From contig NZ_AUHQ01000001.1 of assembly GCF_000423265.1 (NCBI RefSeq), positions 62,001-126,000 of the forward strand: 64,000 nucleotides of DNA. The letters run 5' to 3'. The notes beneath the pieces are model-generated. The model did not search any database. It saw nothing but the letters and a program-made list of their open reading frames with translations, and was not told the DNA's origin. Below are positions 8,287 through 17,814 of this stretch, one piece after another (position 1 is the stretch's first letter; each line of letters starts with the position of its first letter). Both the position numbers and the translations under genes were made by a program. This DNA is from Ligilactobacillus saerimneri DSM 16049. GTDB taxonomy: Bacteria > Bacillota > Bacilli > Lactobacillales > Lactobacillaceae.

Positions 8287-10097
8287 TCACCATCCTTTTC
8301 TGGAGCATACTTGCGCACATTATCATTCTTAAATAACAGTTTTCCATCTCTAACAAATTTGAATTTTCCAATATCATCAGGATGTAACACAAAAGGTAAA
8401 GTTACTGTCGTATCATGCTTGATATGCAAAGTTTTATACACTTCACTATAACTATGCTTAGAATCTCCCAAATAAACTTCTACCTTATTACTAGCTTTAC
8501 TATTATCGTATGGGACTGTCACTGGAACACTGAATTCTATCAATTGCTCTGACGGATCTGTATTCTGACCTTGACTCACCGTGAACATCACTGACGTTTG
8601 TTTGAAGGCCACTTTTTTATCCTGCATGATACTTTGATCAATGATCAGTCCTGGAGCATATTCCGTAGACATTCCCTTTTTCTGGTAGACTGTCACCCCT
8701 TGGGCTTCTAGCTTTCTTTTGACCGTTTGAAAATCCTGACCAACATAATTGCCAAAACGTTTCTTAGGTAATCCTTGCGAAACTGTTATGTTAATCGTTG
8801 ATCTAGTCTGCGTTTTAGCACCCCCATTCGGGGTTGACTTGGTTACTTGGCCAGCCGTGTATTTATCACTATGCTCTTTGTTGATCTGTCCGATTTCTAG
8901 GTGGTTTTGCTTCAATAAACTGACCGCATCCGCCTTCGACATCCCTCTAACATCTGGAACCGTGATTACCCGTGGTGTGTGCAACACGGCAAAAATTGCC
9001 ACACAAATCACCACTACTACAAAAACAATTGATCCAATAATAATTTCTTTTCGGCGTAAACTACCACGTTGAGCAGTCCGTAATCCCAATGCAGGTGCTG
9101 GTTGAGCCGCCTGGTGCTGATCAACATCCCGTTCATCTAACTGGCGCAAATCGGGCAGTTCTTTGGTCTTTTCCAGCTCATTTTTTTCAGCCAAAATTGG
9201 TCGGATATCTGGTAAAACCTTAGTTACTTCTTTTTCTTGTTCCGCTTCTGGCTCCCATTTTGGTTCTTGCATCCGTTCTGATGATAAAGCTGTCGTCAAA
9301 TCTGCAATCATCTCATCAATGTTGCGATAACGCATATGTGGATCCTTGGCCGTTGCATGATAGACTACATTGGCCAGCGCCTGCGGAATATCTCGTTTAT
9401 AGTTTTCTAATGCTGGAATATGTTCGGAGTAGTGCTTTAGTGCAATCACAACCGCCGTTTCGCCTTGGTAGGGCACTTCACCAGTTAATAATTCAAATAA
9501 AATAATCCCCAGTGAATAAATATCTGATTGTTTGGTGACTACGCTCCCCCGTGCCTGTTCTGGCGAAATATAGTGGACTGATCCCAGTAAGGTGTTGGTT
9601 CGGGTCATAGTTGTTTCAGCTGTCATAACGGAGATCCCAAAATCAGTAATCTTCACACGCCCATTTTGATCAATCAAAATATTTTGCGGTTTAAGATCCC
9701 GATGAATAATGCCATGCAGGTGAGCTTCTTTTACTGCTTGGAGCACCTGGGTCATAATTGCTACTATGTGCTCAAAGCTCAAAGGATAGTTTTGCTTTAA
9801 ATATTTTTTCAAATCCATCCCTTCAACATATTCCATTACTAAATACTGCATCCCATCGCTTTGGTCCACATCATAGATTTGAACAATATTGGGACTATGC
9901 AGTTCTGTTAATGAAATTGCTTCCCGTTTAAAGCGTCTGATAGCAGCTGGATCATCCCGCCAATCCAATCGCAACATTTTCAACGTTACCGGACGCTTTA
10001 AGATAAGGTCATAGGCTTCATAAACATTGGCCATCCCACCTTCTCCCAGGGGACGGACAATTTTATACCGTCCGTTTAAGATAAAACCTGTTTTCAT
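8283..10097 (-). CDS. prkC: PASTA-domain Ser/Thr protein kinase (PrkC/StkP type)
   Basis: Membrane kinase that senses cell-wall muropeptides and phosphorylates division, wall and translation proteins. The kinase domain covers about residues 1-270: glycine loop GEGGMANVYEA, Lys40, HRDLKPQN near 132-139 and DFG near 152-154. An acidic linker, one transmembrane helix (IVFVVVVICVAIFAVL, about 355-370) and an extracellular part follow. I can make out two PASTA repeats (VPDVRGMSKADAV...; FGNYVGQDFQTV...) and then about 100 residues with no repeat pattern. Two is fewer than the three or four common in the family. It overlaps stp by 4 bases. Confidence 0.95.
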   Translation of the reverse strand: MKTGFILNGRYKIVRPLGEGGMANVYEAYDLILKRPVTLKMLRLDWRDDPAAIRRFKREAISLTELHSPNIVQIYDVDQSDGMQYLVMEYVEGMDLKKYLKQNYPLSFEHIVAIMTQVLQAVKEAHLHGIIHRDLKPQNILIDQNGRVKITDFGISVMTAETTMTRTNTLLGSVHYISPEQARGSVVTKQSDIYSLGIILFELLTGEVPYQGETAVVIALKHYSEHIPALENYKRDIPQALANVVYHATAKDPHMRYRNIDEMIADLTTALSSERMQEPKWEPEAEQEKEVTKVLPDIRPILAEKNELEKTKELPDLRQLDERDVDQHQAAQPAPALGLRTAQRGSLRRKEIIIGSIVFVVVVICVAIFAVLHTPRVITVPDVRGMSKADAVSLLKQNHLEIGQINKEHSDKYTAGQVTKSTPNGGAKTQTRSTINITVSQGLPKKRFGNYVGQDFQTVKRKLEAQGVTVYQKKGMSTEYAPGLIIDQSIMQDKKVAFKQTSVMFTVSQGQNTDPSEQLIEFSVPVTVPYDNSKASNKVEVYLGDSKHSYSEVYKTLHIKHDTTVTLPFVLHPDDIGKFKFVRDGKLLFKNDNVRKYAPEKDGE

Positions 10098-10840
10098 CGT
10101 ACTCCCTCCATGTCCTGTTGAACTAAGAGGGCAGTAATATTATCTGGTCCCCCAGCTGCATTGGCTTGGGCAACCAATAACTGACATTTTTCTTTCAAAG
10201 AGGTAGTTACATCGTTAAGAATATGCACGATTTGTGCAGTCGACACCATATTAGTTAATCCGTCTGAACACAACATGAATAAATCATCGTTCCGATATGT
10301 GGCGCGACTAATATCCAAAACCACTTCCTTTTCGATGCCTAATGTGCGCGTAATAATATTCTTTTGGGGGTGATTTTGTGCCTCAGATGCACTAATCTTA
10401 CCCTGCTTCACCATTTCATTGACCAATGAATGGTCTTCAGTTAGTTGACACAGGCTTCCGACATGAAATACATAAGCACGACTATCACCAAGGTGAGCCA
10501 CCAGGTATTGATCATTAAAGAAGAGTATGCATACTAACGTAGTTCCCATTCCGTTTAAGTCTGAAAATTGTTGGGCACGCTTGTTGATCAAACTGTTTTC
10601 AGCGGCCACGGTTGTCTCTAACCATGCTTGCCCTTCGGTAACAGTAGTAAAGCTACTCTCAGAAAAATAGTGTCCCAAATGTGAAACAACCATTTCTGAA
10701 GCCACTTCGCCTCCTTGATGACCACCAATACCATCAGCCACAATTGCTAAATGCAGACCTGACTTACTAGTAAAAAAGCCCACTTGGTCCTCATTATTTA
10801 AGCGTACTTTCCCCTTGTCAGTCACATATGCATAGTTCAT
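10094..10840 (-). CDS. stp: PP2C-type Ser/Thr protein phosphatase
   Basis: Reverses the action of the PASTA kinase encoded just downstream. PPM/PP2C signatures with metal-binding aspartates are visible: VRLNNEDQ, VADGIGGHQGGEVAS, LVAHLGDSRAY, TEDHSLVNE, LMLCSDGLTNM and GGPDNITALLV. The 248 residues form a single cytosolic catalytic domain without membrane segments. The stop overlaps the prkC start (ATGA), the standard stp-prkC arrangement, ensuring joint expression. Confidence 0.96.
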   Translation of the reverse strand: MNYAYVTDKGKVRLNNEDQVGFFTSKSGLHLAIVADGIGGHQGGEVASEMVVSHLGHYFSESSFTTVTEGQAWLETTVAAENSLINKRAQQFSDLNGMGTTLVCILFFNDQYLVAHLGDSRAYVFHVGSLCQLTEDHSLVNEMVKQGKISASEAQNHPQKNIITRTLGIEKEVVLDISRATYRNDDLFMLCSDGLTNMVSTAQIVHILNDVTTSLKEKCQLLVAQANAAGGPDNITALLVQQDMEGVR

Positions 10841-10847
10841 CTTCTTC

Positions 10848-12206
10848 TCACCTACTTTTCTTGATCAACGTTGCAATAAAGAACCCGTCCGATTTAAAGT
10901 CATCCGGATAAATTGTCAAACTTAATTCTTCCCGTTCATCTTTGATTCCATAATGTGTTTTGGTTTTAATTTGTTCAAACTCTGAATGTTGGGCTAAGAA
11001 ACGGTCGACCACATCTTGATTTTCCCCTTGCAAAATGGTGCACGTGCTGTATGTCAATTGTCCGCCCTCTTTCAATGTAGGCGCAACTGCATTTAAGATT
11101 GCCAATTGAATTTGTTGGAGCTTTTGTGAGTCCGCTAACCGTTTGTCGTATTTGATTTCTGGCTTGCGCCGTAACAATCCCAATCCTGAACAAGGTGCAT
11201 CCACTAATATCTTATCAAAGCTAGCCACTGCAAATTTCTTAGCAACTTCACGCGCATCTAACTGCTGGGCCTGAACATAGTCAGCCACTCCAATTCGCTT
11301 TGCATTTGCTTCAATTAGTTTAACTTTATGGGCATGAATATCTAAAGCGGTAACACGACCACTTTCATTTAATTCAATAGCGATCTGGGTGGTCTTCCCT
11401 CCTGGAGCAGCACAGGCATCTAAAACTTGGTCGCCCGGTTTGATTTGCATAGACTCAACCGCTAACATCGCACTTTCATCTTGAACCGATAGCTCTCCGC
11501 GCTGATAAGCAGGGCTAGTTGGCGCAAAACCCGCAGTCACTATTCCGGCACGGAAAGTAACTTGACTTCGTTCCACTTCTAATCCTTCTGCCCGAAGGTC
11601 TTTGATCGTTTGTGTCAGCTTGTCTTCTGTTGGTTGGCTTATATTAAAACGAATACTATTTTTAGAGGGTTCGTTGGTTGTAGCTAAAATAGCTGCTGTC
11701 TTCTTCAACCCCAGTTCAGCCGTTAGTTCTTTTACCAACCAAAGTGGTGTACTTGTTTCTATACTCAAGCGTTTAGTTGTGTCTTTTATTTCTTTGACTG
11801 CACGCACACCCTGTCTTTGAATTGAACGTAAAACAGCCGTTACAAACCGACGTGTACCTGCATGGCCCTTAACCTTAGCAATATCAATTGCTTCATTAAA
11901 AATCGCCCATTCCGGAACAGCAGTGAGATACTGCATTTGATACAAAGACAGCAATAATAACTCATGGACCCAAGGAGCCACCTTTTGTGGTTGGTTAATA
12001 AAGGGTTGCAACCAATACTCCAAGGTCAACCGGTGCTGCAATGTCCCATATACTAAATTAGTAAAAAAATGGGCGTCTTTTTCATCTAACTGGTGTTTTT
12101 TAATAACTTGATTGATTCCTAAATTTGAGTATGTTCCCTGTTGATTGATTCTGGTCAACAACTCAACAGCTAAATAACGGGGAGTTTCACGTAACTTATT
12201 GCTCAT
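10848..12206 (-). CDS. rsmB: 16S rRNA (cytosine-967-C5)-methyltransferase
   Basis: Methylates C967 of 16S rRNA using S-adenosylmethionine. It has an N-terminal NusB-like RNA-binding domain (about 1-140) and a C-terminal Rossmann methyltransferase with the SAM motif VLDACAAPGGKTTQIA. The two catalytic cysteines are in VDAPCSGLGLLRRKPE and YSTCTILQGEN. The 452 residues are normal. It overlaps the end of fmt by 11 bases and precedes stp by 7, in the conserved fmt-rsmB-stp-prkC order. Confidence 0.96.
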   Translation of the reverse strand: MSNKLRETPRYLAVELLTRINQQGTYSNLGINQVIKKHQLDEKDAHFFTNLVYGTLQHRLTLEYWLQPFINQPQKVAPWVHELLLLSLYQMQYLTAVPEWAIFNEAIDIAKVKGHAGTRRFVTAVLRSIQRQGVRAVKEIKDTTKRLSIETSTPLWLVKELTAELGLKKTAAILATTNEPSKNSIRFNISQPTEDKLTQTIKDLRAEGLEVERSQVTFRAGIVTAGFAPTSPAYQRGELSVQDESAMLAVESMQIKPGDQVLDACAAPGGKTTQIAIELNESGRVTALDIHAHKVKLIEANAKRIGVADYVQAQQLDAREVAKKFAVASFDKILVDAPCSGLGLLRRKPEIKYDKRLADSQKLQQIQLAILNAVAPTLKEGGQLTYSTCTILQGENQDVVDRFLAQHSEFEQIKTKTHYGIKDEREELSLTIYPDDFKSDGFFIATLIKKSR

Positions 12207-13152
12207 CGGTAATTAACTTTTGTCCTTCCTTGATTCCTTGACCCATTCCATTGAGATAAGCAGTGATGTCCATCTGGGCTTTCCCCGCTGGTTGGAGGCG
12301 GTTCACCTGGTAGACTGTTCCCGCTGCTGCAGCAATTTTCAATTGGTGTTTTCCCACTGCAACAACTTCTCCGGGTGCCAAAGTGGTCTTTTCTGATAAT
12401 GGTGTTACATCCCAAATCTTAGTCCGCTTACCATTAAATGCTTTAAAATACGTACCTGGGTTAGGACGTAAAGCTCTGACTTTCCAATCAACTTCTTGGG
12501 CAGTAAGTGCTAGTGTCAACGGTTCTTGATCGGCCTTAATGATCGGGGCAAAAGTGGCTTGTGCCTCGTCTTGAGCCTGACCACTGATCGTCCCCTGAAC
12601 TAACTGGGGTAACACTTCATGGAGTAGTTCAATTCCCACTTGGCTCATCTTAGCAAAGATGCTAGCAGTGTCATCCGTCGCTGTGATGGGAATCACACGT
12701 TTCGCAAGCATGTCCCCTGCATCCATCTGCTTAACCATGTACATGATTGTAACTCCGGTTTCTTGCTCCCCATTCATGATGGCATACTGCACCGGCGCCC
12801 CACCACGATATTTAGGTAGCAAAGAGCCATGCACATTGATCGCGGCAATTTGCGCTGAATCTAGTAACTTTGTTGGTAAAAATTGTCCGTAAGCAGCTGT
12901 TACAATAAAATCAGGTTTCAAAGCACATAACTGCTCTAATTCTGGACTCCCACTTAGCTTAGCTGGCTGTAATACTGGAATATCATGCTTCAACGCTACT
13001 TCTTTCACTGGAGAAGGAGTTAACTTTCTTTTCCGGCCTACCGCCTTGTCTGGTTGAGTAACCACTGCTACTAATTCATAATCAGTAGTCACTAAGTCTT
13101 CAAGAATAGTTGCCGCAAACTGTGGTGTACCCATAAATACCATTTTTGCCAT
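12196..13152 (-). CDS. fmt: Methionyl-tRNA formyltransferase
   Basis: Formylates initiator methionyl-tRNA using 10-formyl-tetrahydrofolate. The N-terminal hydrolase domain starts VFMGTPQFAATIL and contains the signature VHGSLLPKYRGGAPVQYAIMNG in its catalytic region, followed by the C-terminal tRNA-binding barrel (PLTLALTAQEVDWKVRALRP). The frame is open to a GTG at 13161, but the ATG at 13152 gives the normal N-terminus (MAKMVFMGTP) and about 318 residues. No strong ribosome binding site; coupling to priA, whose stop is 15 bases upstream of this start, may help. Confidence 0.95.
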   Translation of the reverse strand: MAKMVFMGTPQFAATILEDLVTTDYELVAVVTQPDKAVGRKRKLTPSPVKEVALKHDIPVLQPAKLSGSPELEQLCALKPDFIVTAAYGQFLPTKLLDSAQIAAINVHGSLLPKYRGGAPVQYAIMNGEQETGVTIMYMVKQMDAGDMLAKRVIPITATDDTASIFAKMSQVGIELLHEVLPQLVQGTISGQAQDEAQATFAPIIKADQEPLTLALTAQEVDWKVRALRPNPGTYFKAFNGKRTKIWDVTPLSEKTTLAPGEVVAVGKHQLKIAAAAGTVYQVNRLQPAGKAQMDITAYLNGMGQGIKEGQKLITDEQ

Positions 13153-13167
13153 ATTTCTCACTCTTTT

Positions 13168-15594
13168 CTATATATTGTTGATTGGATCGCGATCAATAAT
13201 AATGCGAACCCCGTTTCTTTCGTCATTTTGACTTTGTTGCAGCAATGTTTGCAAAAAAGCATCCAATGCTGGTTCTTTTTTATATTTAATTATCAGTTGG
13301 AAATAATACCGTTTCTTGATTCGCAAAATTGATTGCGGACTAGGTCCAACTAACCGTGCTTGTGGAGACAAAATTTGTTTAACTTCGTCATTAAGTTGGT
13401 AGATGCGTTTCGCTGCAGCTCCCTCGGTCGCTGCACTCACTGTAATCTTAATACTATAATAATACGGTGAATACCCCATTTGACGTCTAATCTGCATTTC
13501 TGTTCTGTAAAACAGTTCATAATTTTGGTGACTTGCATCTTGAATTGCGTAGTGTTCAGGATTGTATGTTTGAATTATAACTAGCCCTTCCTTGTCAGCT
13601 CGTCCAGCCCGTCCGCTTACCTGGGTTAACAACTGGAAAGTCCGCTCACTTGACCTGAAATTGGGTAAACTCAATGCCGTATCAGCATTAAGTACCCCCA
13701 CCAAAGTAACATTGGGAAAGTCCAATCCCTTAGCAATCATCTGCGTTCCTAACAAAATATCTGCTTGTTGGTCACCAAATTTTTGCAACAAGCGCTCATG
13801 AGCGCCCTTTTTACGCGTCGTATCCACATCCATCCGCAATACTCGAGCTTGGGGAAACAACCGCGCTAATTCTTCTTGAACTTTCTCAGTCCCCGTTCCG
13901 TAATAACGAATTTTCGTACTCCGACAATTGGGACAGAAATGCGGGATATCCTCAATGTGCCCACAATAATGACATTTCATATTATTGGTGTCCATATGAA
14001 GCGTCAGTGAAATATCACAATTTGGACATTTCAAAACAAAACCACATTCTCGGCACATCAAAAAAGATGAATATCCCCTGCGATTTAACATCAACACTAC
14101 TTGTTCATGTTTCAACAAGCGCTGCTCAATCGCCTGTACCATTGGGCGCGAAAAATCTGCCTCCTGTGACTGCTTATACTCTTTACGCATATCCACAAGC
14201 TGCACTCGGGGTAACCCTTTACCATTAATTCGCCGTGGCATCGCAATTCCCTGATAAACCCCCTTTTGAGCCCGGGCCCGGGTTTCAAGAGATGGAGTAG
14301 CACTTCCCAAAATTAACGGGCAATGATGCCAAGCCGCCCGCCATTTGGCAACATCACGGGTATGATAACGAGGCATTTCCTCCTGTTTGTAACTAGCTTC
14401 ATGTTCTTCATCAATTATAATGATGCCAATATTATCTAACGGAGCAAAAATAGCTGAGCGGACCCCCACTACAACTTGCGCTTCGTGCCGCTCAATGCGG
14501 CGCCATTCATCATATTTTTCACCATCTGACAAACCACTATGTAAAACGGCTACTTGCTTACCAAAACGGGCCCGCACCCGCTGGACCATTTGTGGTGTCA
14601 ATGCTATTTCTGGAACCAACATCAAAGCAGTTTTACCTTGCATTAGGGACTGCGCAATACATTGTAAATAAACTTCCGTTTTCCCGCTTCCAGTAACTCC
14701 TTGTAACAAAAAGACTTGGTTTTGATTATCGGTAATTGTGGGAGTAATCATCTGCACAGCCCGTAACTGATCCGGGGTGAGTTGGGGCGGTTGGCTTGCA
14801 GAAATATTCGTTTCCCGATACGGATCGCGGTAAACTTCTTTAGCTACCCGTGTCAACCACCCATGTTTTTCTGCTTGAATAAAAGTTGCTGCTGGAATTG
14901 GCACATCTTTTTGCCAAAAACCAGCCATAGATTCCAACATCGCAGTTATTAAGCGGCGCTGATTAACGGCATTTTTTCGTAGTCTTTGGGCAATCTCTGT
15001 CAATTTGTCTTTCCCTACCGCAGGTTCAATCCAGATTGCTGTTTTCACCTTTGCCTGATCTTGCACCAAATAAGTTATCGCTAACTCACCCTGTCTTTGC
15101 AAAGTTGCTAGCTGAGCCCGCATACTGGGTGTGATGCGCTCATCATAGTAATCCAAAGCTGTTTGTGTTTGAAAAAGTGCCCTAATTTCCGCGGGTAAAG
15201 TACACTTGTCGCCTGTTATTACAATTTGTTTGCCATATTTTGCTCGTAAGACACGCGGGAGCATCGTTTGAAGACAACTAATCGTAAATGAAAATGTATA
15301 CCCTGCCATCCACTGGGCCAGGTGTAAAGCTTCTTTATTCAAAACCGGTGTCAGATCCATTAGATCGTGAACTGCTTTTAAAGCATATGTTGTCTTGGCT
15401 TCCTGTTTTGTTCCCACAACAAATCCTTGCACCAACCGGTCACCCTTGCCAAAGGGTACCACCACCCGCATTCCCACTTGAATTCGCTTGCTAAAGAACG
15501 CAGGAACACGGTATGTGTATGGCTGATTGGTTTGCATGGTGGGAACGTCCACAATTACATCCACAAAGTTAATCGGTGGTGTTAAAGTTTCCAT
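13168..15594 (-). CDS. priA: Primosomal protein N' (replication restart helicase PriA)
   Basis: DEXH helicase that reloads the replisome at repaired forks. It has an N-terminal DNA-binding region, Walker A GVTGSGKTEVYL, the DEEH box IIIDEEHEASYK and GSATPSLETR. The zinc-binding cluster CRECGFVLKCPNC...CHYCG...CPNC has the expected eight cysteines. Helicase motifs LLGTQMIAKGLDFPNVTLVG and QVSGRAGR are present. The 808 residues are normal. Its start lies 26 bases inside the end of coaBC. It works with DnaB and DnaI, encoded near 60-62 kb of this window. Confidence 0.97.
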   Translation of the reverse strand: METLTPPINFVDVIVDVPTMQTNQPYTYRVPAFFSKRIQVGMRVVVPFGKGDRLVQGFVVGTKQEAKTTYALKAVHDLMDLTPVLNKEALHLAQWMAGYTFSFTISCLQTMLPRVLRAKYGKQIVITGDKCTLPAEIRALFQTQTALDYYDERITPSMRAQLATLQRQGELAITYLVQDQAKVKTAIWIEPAVGKDKLTEIAQRLRKNAVNQRRLITAMLESMAGFWQKDVPIPAATFIQAEKHGWLTRVAKEVYRDPYRETNISASQPPQLTPDQLRAVQMITPTITDNQNQVFLLQGVTGSGKTEVYLQCIAQSLMQGKTALMLVPEIALTPQMVQRVRARFGKQVAVLHSGLSDGEKYDEWRRIERHEAQVVVGVRSAIFAPLDNIGIIIIDEEHEASYKQEEMPRYHTRDVAKWRAAWHHCPLILGSATPSLETRARAQKGVYQGIAMPRRINGKGLPRVQLVDMRKEYKQSQEADFSRPMVQAIEQRLLKHEQVVLMLNRRGYSSFLMCRECGFVLKCPNCDISLTLHMDTNNMKCHYCGHIEDIPHFCPNCRSTKIRYYGTGTEKVQEELARLFPQARVLRMDVDTTRKKGAHERLLQKFGDQQADILLGTQMIAKGLDFPNVTLVGVLNADTALSLPNFRSSERTFQLLTQVSGRAGRADKEGLVIIQTYNPEHYAIQDASHQNYELFYRTEMQIRRQMGYSPYYYSIKITVSAATEGAAAKRIYQLNDEVKQILSPQARLVGPSPQSILRIKKRYYFQLIIKYKKEPALDAFLQTLLQQSQNDERNGVRIIIDRDPINNI

Positions 15595-16762
15595 CTTCGA
15601 TAATCACCTTAAATATCTCTTTTGCTACTTCAATTTTATCAGCTTTAGCTACCACACGGGGAGGTTTTTGCCGTCTGAGAATTTGGACCTCATTTTGTTC
15701 ACTATTAAATCCAATATCCCGCCGCGAAACATCATTAGCTACAATTAGATCGGTATTCTTCCGTTCCATTTTCTGTTGTGCATTAGCCACCAAATTTTCA
15801 GTTTCTGCTGCAAAACCAACTAAAAATTGGTGCTGTTTCCGTGCACCTAGATTGGCCAAGATATCAATATTTTTTTGAAGTTTCAATACCATTTCTGCTT
15901 GCTTCTTGATCTTTTGCGGTGCTACCTCGGCTACTCGATAATCAGCTACTGCAGCAGCCATGATTACAATATCAGCTGTGATATATTCCTGGTTCAAAGC
16001 CTGATTCATCTCAGTAACCGTTGTTACATCGACACGACGCACAGTAGTTGGCAACGCCACCTGCATCTGTCCAGCTACAACCACTGTTTCAGCCCCTAAC
16101 ATGGTCGCAACTTGTGCCAAAGCAGCACCCATTTTCCCACTGGAACGATTGGTAATATAACGGACCGGATCGATCGGCTCGCTGGTCGCACCAGCACTAA
16201 TTACCACTTTCCGCCCTGCTAATGGTAAGTTACCATCAACTTTGTTTACTTGTTCGTAGAACCATTTCCATATTGCTTCAGGTTCAGGCATTCTTCCTTT
16301 ACCAGCATATCCTTCAGCTAGTGGCCCACTTACGGGAGTAAGAACTCTAACCCCATCTTTTTTTAGTAGAGCAATATTACGTTGGGTAGCAGGATTAGTC
16401 CACATCTTAGTGTTCATTGCTGGAACCACCAATTTCATGGTAGCCGTCGCTAGCAAAGCAGTTGAAACTAAATCATCAGCTATTCCTTGAGCCATTTTAG
16501 CTAAGATATTGGCTGTAGCCGGCACTACTAATGACACATCAGCCCAGTCCGCCAACTCAATATGTGGAATTTCTCCTTGAATAAAAAGGTCAGTTACTAC
16601 TTTTTCTTTCAGTAATGCTGCAAAAGTTGTGGTGCTAACGAATTTTTGGGCTGCATCCGTCATGGCAACCCGTACTTCATGCCCATTTTTCTGGAGAAGA
16701 CGCACAACATTAACTGCTTTGTAAGCAGCAATTCCTCCGGTAACATAGACAACCACTTTCAT
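15569..16762 (-). CDS. coaBC: Bifunctional phosphopantothenoylcysteine decarboxylase/synthetase
   Basis: Two consecutive steps of coenzyme A synthesis. The N-terminal flavoprotein decarboxylase (CoaC, about 1-185) begins VVVYVTGGIAAYKAVNV and contains VVPATANILAKMAQGIADD and the PAMNTKMW motif. The C-terminal synthetase (CoaB) contains ISAGATSEPIDPVRYITNRS and SSGKMGAAL. The 397 residues are the expected length for the fusion. coaE for the last CoA step lies at 62.6 kb. A strong terminator upstream separates it from rpoZ; downstream it overlaps priA. Confidence 0.96.
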   Translation of the reverse strand: MKVVVYVTGGIAAYKAVNVVRLLQKNGHEVRVAMTDAAQKFVSTTTFAALLKEKVVTDLFIQGEIPHIELADWADVSLVVPATANILAKMAQGIADDLVSTALLATATMKLVVPAMNTKMWTNPATQRNIALLKKDGVRVLTPVSGPLAEGYAGKGRMPEPEAIWKWFYEQVNKVDGNLPLAGRKVVISAGATSEPIDPVRYITNRSSGKMGAALAQVATMLGAETVVVAGQMQVALPTTVRRVDVTTVTEMNQALNQEYITADIVIMAAAVADYRVAEVAPQKIKKQAEMVLKLQKNIDILANLGARKQHQFLVGFAAETENLVANAQQKMERKNTDLIVANDVSRRDIGFNSEQNEVQILRRQKPPRVVAKADKIEVAKEIFKVIIEDGNFNTTD

Positions 16763-16800
16763 TTTATTCGCCTCCCATATATTTCAACAGCTTTCTAGTA

Positions 16801-16836
16801 AAAAGACTGTGACAAGCAATTCTGTCACAGTCTTTT
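16801..16836 (-). terminator. Terminator after gmk-rpoZ
   Basis: Perfect 14-base arms (AAAAGACTGTGACA and TGTCACAGTCTTTT) enclose an 8-base loop, with T runs on both sides. It lies 12 bases downstream of rpoZ and before coaBC, so it probably splits the cluster into two transcripts. Confidence 0.85.
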
Positions 16837-16847
16837 TAACTCACTCG

Positions 16848-17042
16848 TTAGTCTTTAATTTTCAAATCGCCAGCCGCAATTTCTTCTAACGCTTTTCCGA
16901 CACTCTTTTCGGATTGATATTCATTTAACATTGGTAATTCGCCAGCTTCTAACTCATGGGCCCGCTTGGAAGCCAAAGCACACAGTGAGTACCGGGAGTT
17001 AACATGTTCTAATAATTTATCTACTGAAGGATATAAAATCAT
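16848..17042 (-). CDS. rpoZ: RNA polymerase omega subunit
   Basis: Small assembly subunit of RNA polymerase. The 64 residues start [20 protein letters not shown] and contain the family core [14 protein letters not shown]. The start overlaps the gmk stop by 4 bases (ATGA) and has GGAGATG upstream. The gmk-rpoZ-coaBC-priA order is conserved across Firmicutes. Confidence 0.95.
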   Translation of the reverse strand: MILYPSVDKLLEHVNSRYSLCALASKRAHELEAGELPMLNEYQSEKSVGKALEEIAAGDLKIKD

Positions 17043-17659
17043 TTCAAAGCATCTCCTAACTGTTTCTTATAATCAGGTAAGAAGCGTTTTACTCGCCACC
17101 GTTCTGCACGAATGATCGTCTTGATCTTTTCAGCAGCCCGAGGAACTTCATCATTAACGACCGCATAGTCATAGTTTTGCATCATTTCAATTTCTTCAAC
17201 AGCTGTCTTCATGCGCTTGTTGATTTTAGCAATATCATCTGTCCCCCGATTGATCAAACGTTGCCGCAGTTCCATCAAATCTGGTGGAGTCAAGAAAATG
17301 AACAAACCATCAGGACACTTCTTGCGAACTTGCATGGCGCCTTTAACTTCGATCTCAAGGAAAACGTCTTTCCCACTATCTAACATCTCGTTAACATATT
17401 TTAATGGCGTCCCATAATAGTTGTCAACATATTGCGCATATTCCAGCATTCCGCCGTTAGCAATTTCGTTTTCAAACTCTTCCTTGGTTACAAAATAATA
17501 GTCTTTTCCGTCCACTTCACCAGGTCGCTTTTCCCGGGTCGTCATAGAAATAGAGTAGTCAAATTTATTACCTTCCTGAGAAAAAATCTCTTTCCGTACT
17601 GTACCTTTACCTACACCAGACGGACCGGAAAGTACAATTAACATTCCTCTTTTTGCCAT
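17039..17659 (-). CDS. gmk: Guanylate kinase
   Basis: Phosphorylates GMP to GDP. The P-loop [12 protein letters not shown] and the GMP-binding part [22 protein letters not shown] are visible, with the later YAVVNDEV segment. The frame is open to an ATG at 17677, but the ATG at 17659 ([15 protein letters not shown]) gives the usual N-terminus and sits about 10 bases after GAGAGG; it is chosen. This gives 206 residues. First gene of gmk-rpoZ, divergent from the SOS-controlled small gene. Confidence 0.96.
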   Translation of the reverse strand: MAKRGMLIVLSGPSGVGKGTVRKEIFSQEGNKFDYSISMTTREKRPGEVDGKDYYFVTKEEFENEIANGGMLEYAQYVDNYYGTPLKYVNEMLDSGKDVFLEIEVKGAMQVRKKCPDGLFIFLTPPDLMELRQRLINRGTDDIAKINKRMKTAVEEIEMMQNYDYAVVNDEVPRAAEKIKTIIRAERWRVKRFLPDYKKQLGDALK

Positions 17660-17748
17660 GCTCAAAAATCCTCTCATTTTAATGTCTTTATTTAAATATT
17701 ATGTCACTATCTCCCCTCTTTTTTCAAGTTCTATCACAAAATTATAAT

Positions 17749-17777
17749 TTGACATAACGAACAAAGGTTCGTATAAT
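17749..17777 (+). promoter_or_regulatory. Sigma-A promoter with LexA (SOS) box in the spacer
   Basis: TTGACA (17749-17754), exactly 17 bases, then TATAAT (17772-17777): a consensus sigma-A promoter. The spacer ends with CGAAC-AAAG-GTTCG (17758-17771), a perfect match to the Firmicutes LexA/DinR operator CGAACNNNNGTTCG. LexA bound here would occlude RNA polymerase. Confidence 0.92.
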
Positions 17778-17785
17778 ACTTATTG

Positions 17786-17799
17786 CAAACAAACGTTCG
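17786..17799 (+). promoter_or_regulatory. Second LexA-like box
   Basis: CAAAC-AAAC-GTTCG matches the LexA operator with one mismatch (A for G at position 2). It lies just past the -10 element and immediately before the ribosome binding site AAGGTGGG (17801-17808). Confidence 0.7.
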
Positions 17800-17814
17800 A
17801 AAGGTGGGTCCAAT

